Origin: SM1-73 sp964588305
GTDB lineage: Bacteria > Zixibacteria > MSB-5A5 > SM1-73
Assembly (NCBI GenBank): GCA_964588305.1
Contig: CAZPOP010000009.1
Span: forward strand, 1-64,000
Length of the DNA: 64,000 bases
Reading direction: 5' to 3'
How positions within the stretch are numbered: position 1 is the first letter of the stretch; each line of letters starts with the position of its first letter. Below are positions 62,026 to 64,000 of the stretch, in pieces. Position numbers and translations under genes: made by a program. The notes under the pieces are model-generated. The model had not been told where the DNA came from. It did not search any database and was given only the letters and a program-made list of their open reading frames with translations.

Positions 62026-63171
62026 ATGAAGCCTATGATGAACGAAATTATCAAGAAAACCAGAGCTTATTTGTGTTTGGATTGCGGGAAGTGCACGGCC
62101 ATCTGTCCCGTTTCCAGAGTTAACAAGGGCTATTCTCCAAGAAAGCTTTTGACCAAAGCTTTGATGAGCTCCAATGAGAACGTCCTCAATGACAGCACCC
62201 TGTGGACCTGCCTGACCTGCATGATGTGCCAGCAAAGATGTCCTTCGGACATAGACTACGTCCAATTCACCAAATTAGTGCGGGCAGATGCAAATTCCGA
62301 TGGTCAGGAAGCCAAATGCTCGCACGGGGGAGCTTTGCAGTCCCTTATGAAGATAATGACCGCGCCAGAACTCAAACAGAACAGATTGGAATGGATAGGC
62401 TCGGATCTGAAAACGTCGGATAAATCGGAATACTTGTATTTCGTCGGCTGCCTTCCCTATTTCGACGTCTTCTTCACAGACATCAAGGCCAATTCTTTGG
62501 ATTCAGCCCGATCCACCCTGAAGATATTGAACGCCTTCGGGATTGAACCTCAGGTGTTGCCAAATGAAAGATGCTGCGGACATGATCTTTTGTGGATGGG
62601 GGACGTCGATAATTTCAAGAGACTGGCTGAGCATAACATCAACCAGATAAGGAAATCCGGGGCAAAAAAGATCATAACCTCCTGTCCGGAGTGTTTGGTA
62701 TCCTTGAAACTTGATTATCCCGAGTACTTCGGCAAAATGGATTTTGAGGTTATGCACATTTCCGAGTTGATCGCAGATGAGCTTTCCAAGAATAAAATGA
62801 AGTTGAATAAAGTGGAAAAGAAGATTACTTATCAGGACCCATGCAGATTGGGCAGGTTCTTGGGGATTTATGATCCTCCTCGCAAGGTGATGAACTCGGT
62901 TCCAGGAGTAGAATTCGTGGAGATGCCCAAGAGCGGAAAGAATGCCATCTGTTGCGGGACATCCTCCTGGGTAAATTGCGACGTTTATTCCAAGATGATC
63001 CAGGCCAATAGATTGAAGGAAGCAAAAAACACGGGAGCCGAGGAGTTAATCACCGCCTGTCCCAAGTGCCAGATTCATTTCTCCTGCACTCAAAATGCAG
63101 AGGGCTATCCGGAAGAATTGAAGTTGAGAATCATTGATTTGACCACACTGTTTGCCGAAGCGATACCATGA
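62026..63171 (+). CDS. hdrD: HdrC-HdrB fusion-type iron-sulfur protein (HdrD/GlpC-like)
   Basis: A 381-residue protein. N-terminal HdrC part with two [4Fe-4S] sites: CLDCGKCTAICP and CLTCMMCQQRCP. The C-terminal HdrB part has two CCG domains: VGCLPYFD...NERCCGHDLLWMGD...CPEC and DPCRLGRF...NAICCGTSSWVNC...CPKC, which bind the noncubane clusters in archaeal HdrB. In methanogens this site reduces a heterodisulfide; in bacteria the substrate is unknown. The start at 62026 (ATG, no good ribosome binding site; ATGs at 62035/62038 are alternatives) avoids the REP element just upstream. It should dock with the HdrA-like and MvhD-like proteins. Confidence 0.85.
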   Translation: MKPMMNEIIKKTRAYLCLDCGKCTAICPVSRVNKGYSPRKLLTKALMSSNENVLNDSTLWTCLTCMMCQQRCPSDIDYVQFTKLVRADANSDGQEAKCSHGGALQSLMKIMTAPELKQNRLEWIGSDLKTSDKSEYLYFVGCLPYFDVFFTDIKANSLDSARSTLKILNAFGIEPQVLPNERCCGHDLLWMGDVDNFKRLAEHNINQIRKSGAKKIITSCPECLVSLKLDYPEYFGKMDFEVMHISELIADELSKNKMKLNKVEKKITYQDPCRLGRFLGIYDPPRKVMNSVPGVEFVEMPKSGKNAICCGTSSWVNCDVYSKMIQANRLKEAKNTGAEELITACPKCQIHFSCTQNAEGYPEELKLRIIDLTTLFAEAIP

Positions 63172-63235
63172 TTCGCAGAATCCCAAAGAGTCAAGCTGGA
63201 AGGTAGTCCAAATACGAAAGGGAAGAGGGTAGGAT

Positions 63236-63667
63236 ATGAATTCCCCTGAAAAGCAGAAGATCGTCGAAATCATGAAGAAGGCTAGCAACTTCGCCTTTTT
63301 CGCGACTTGCGATGGCGATCAGCCAAGAGTCCGGCCGGTTGCTCCGATTGTGGAAGATGACATGTCCATCTGGGTGGCTACTTCCGCCAAGTCCAGAAAG
63401 GTGAAACAGATAAAGCAGAATCCCCGGATCAGTTTGGCTTTCGTCCGGCATCCAGAGGGTGAAAAAGCTGCAACCGTTATCGGCGAAGCCGAGATACTCC
63501 CGGATATGGAGCAGAAAAAGAGGATTTGGGAATTGGCCCCTTATGATTTGTCGCAATACTTCCCCAATGGTCCGGAATCGGAGGATTATTGCCTTCTGAA
63601 AATCAATGTCGGCAAGATTGAGTGGTGGGAGGATTTCGAAAGCGGGATGAAGACATATGAAGCGTAA
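63236..63667 (+). CDS. Pyridoxamine 5'-phosphate oxidase-family flavoprotein
   Basis: A 143-residue split-beta-barrel flavin protein: FAFFATCDGDQPRVRPVAPI (FMN-binding strand), ISLAFVRHPEGEKAATVIGE, and the C-terminal LLKINVGKIEWWEDF. This subfamily has no proven substrate; relatives are FMN- or F420-dependent reductases or bind haem. The ATG at 63236 is preceded by AGAGGGTAGG. It follows the hdrB-type gene on the same strand and may be in the same unit. Confidence 0.82.
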   Translation: MNSPEKQKIVEIMKKASNFAFFATCDGDQPRVRPVAPIVEDDMSIWVATSAKSRKVKQIKQNPRISLAFVRHPEGEKAATVIGEAEILPDMEQKKRIWELAPYDLSQYFPNGPESEDYCLLKINVGKIEWWEDFESGMKTYEA

Positions 63668-63731
63668 GAGCGAATTCCCGTTGAGAGGATATAAACGGAG
63701 GTCTGTAAAAAAGCCACTTTAAAGAGGCAAA

Positions 63732-63859
63732 CTGGAGTGTTCACCTTTAGGTGAACTAGGTTCAAGCTTTTCGTGTTTTGGCGCAGGGCGAGATCGTGAT
63801 GAAGAGAAGTTTTCCGCTGGATCCATAGGACAGGTCAAGCTGAAGCTTGACACTCCAGA
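63732..63859. repeat. Inverted pair of REP elements (REPIN-like), second copy
   Basis: Left unit CTGGAGT then GTTCACCT-tt-AGGTGAAC (63739-63756); right unit GTCAAGCT-ga-AGCTTGAC (63834-63851) then ACTCCAG. Same two stems, same order and orientation as 44684-44767, but 77 bp apart instead of 35. It fills most of the 279-bp gap before the next gene. Confidence 0.7.
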
Positions 63860-63946
63860 AAAGGCTCTCCCAATTTGAATTTGTCGGAGCTTTATAATAG
63901 GCCTCTTGACTTGACATATAGGTGCATGAAAGCTTAGGAGGTGAAC

Positions 63947-64000
63947 GTGGCGGTTGACAAGAAAAAACCAGGAGAGCAAAACGAACTCAGGGTGGGAGTG
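63947..64000 (+). CDS. Start of a gene cut by the window edge
   Basis: GTG at 63947, preceded by AGGAGG six bases before it, opens an 18-codon frame running off the end (MAVDKKKPGEQNELRVGV). The closing RVGV resembles RIGVFVCHCG in the HdrA-like protein, so another HdrA-like gene is possible, but too little is visible to claim it. Confidence 0.45.
   Translation, partial: MAVDKKKPGEQNELRVGV

Overview
The window looks like a chromosome segment of an uncultivated Gram-negative bacterium of the FCB group, of the kind assigned to candidate phyla such as Zixibacteria, Latescibacteria or WOR-3. This placement is inference from content: proteins ending in the FlgD-like/Por-type sorting domain (NYPNPFNPAT motif), a gingipain-type C25 peptidase with a dockerin-like tail, an LVIVD-repeat surface protein, outer-membrane biogenesis genes (BamD-like, LolA) and many dispersed palindromic repeats. 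Base composition is mid-GC, with patches that differ: the Hachiman genes and a lipoprotein near 42 kb look AT-rich, and glnS looks GC-rich. No rRNA, convincing tRNA, CRISPR array, prophage or intact insertion sequence was seen.

Layout. 0-9 kb: an OPT-family transporter, a large TPR protein, a two-gene Hachiman antiphage cassette (hamA-hamB) and an Ig-like-domain lipoprotein. 9.5-27.5 kb: housekeeping genes, mostly on the minus strand: short citryl-CoA lyase-like protein, PLP aminotransferase, transketolase, coaE, polA, a lytic transglycosylase/hypothetical/bamD-like/nadD run, a radical SAM protein, a MazF-type toxin-antitoxin pair, rimO, lolA, ftsK and HU. 28-35 kb: a lone MalK/UgpC-type ATPase, a secreted protein and a MacAB-like export operon (adaptor, two permeases, ATPase). 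36-54 kb: secreted and surface proteins (C25 peptidase, LVIVD protein, FnIII lipoprotein, TPR protein) mixed with glnS, gltX, an alkyltransferase-like DNA repair protein, a SEC-C protein, a class V aminotransferase and an SDR epimerase.

54.6-64 kb is the most interesting part. It is a redox cluster: a four-subunit 2-oxoacid:ferredoxin oxidoreductase (delta, alpha, beta, gamma), a double-length HdrA-like flavoprotein, an MvhD-like protein and an HdrC-HdrB fusion. The hdrA-like and mvhD-like frames are each interrupted by one in-frame TGA exactly where the family carries a conserved cysteine, and each TGA is followed at a suitable distance by a strong hairpin. Both are read here as selenoproteins that would be truncated or split by standard gene calling. 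A HicB-like ORF and a HicBA toxin-antitoxin pair sit between them. The unit probably links 2-oxoacid oxidation and ferredoxin to flavin-based electron bifurcation or confurcation at a heterodisulfide-reductase-like complex. No hydrogenase or formate dehydrogenase catalytic subunit is in the window.

Intergenic regions carry several repeat families: a REP-like family with a fixed CTGGAGT flank and stems that change on both arms together; longer fold-back elements of about 90-100 bp; GGGG...CCCC palindromes; and a short repeat inserted in frame in polA and in the Ig-like lipoprotein gene.
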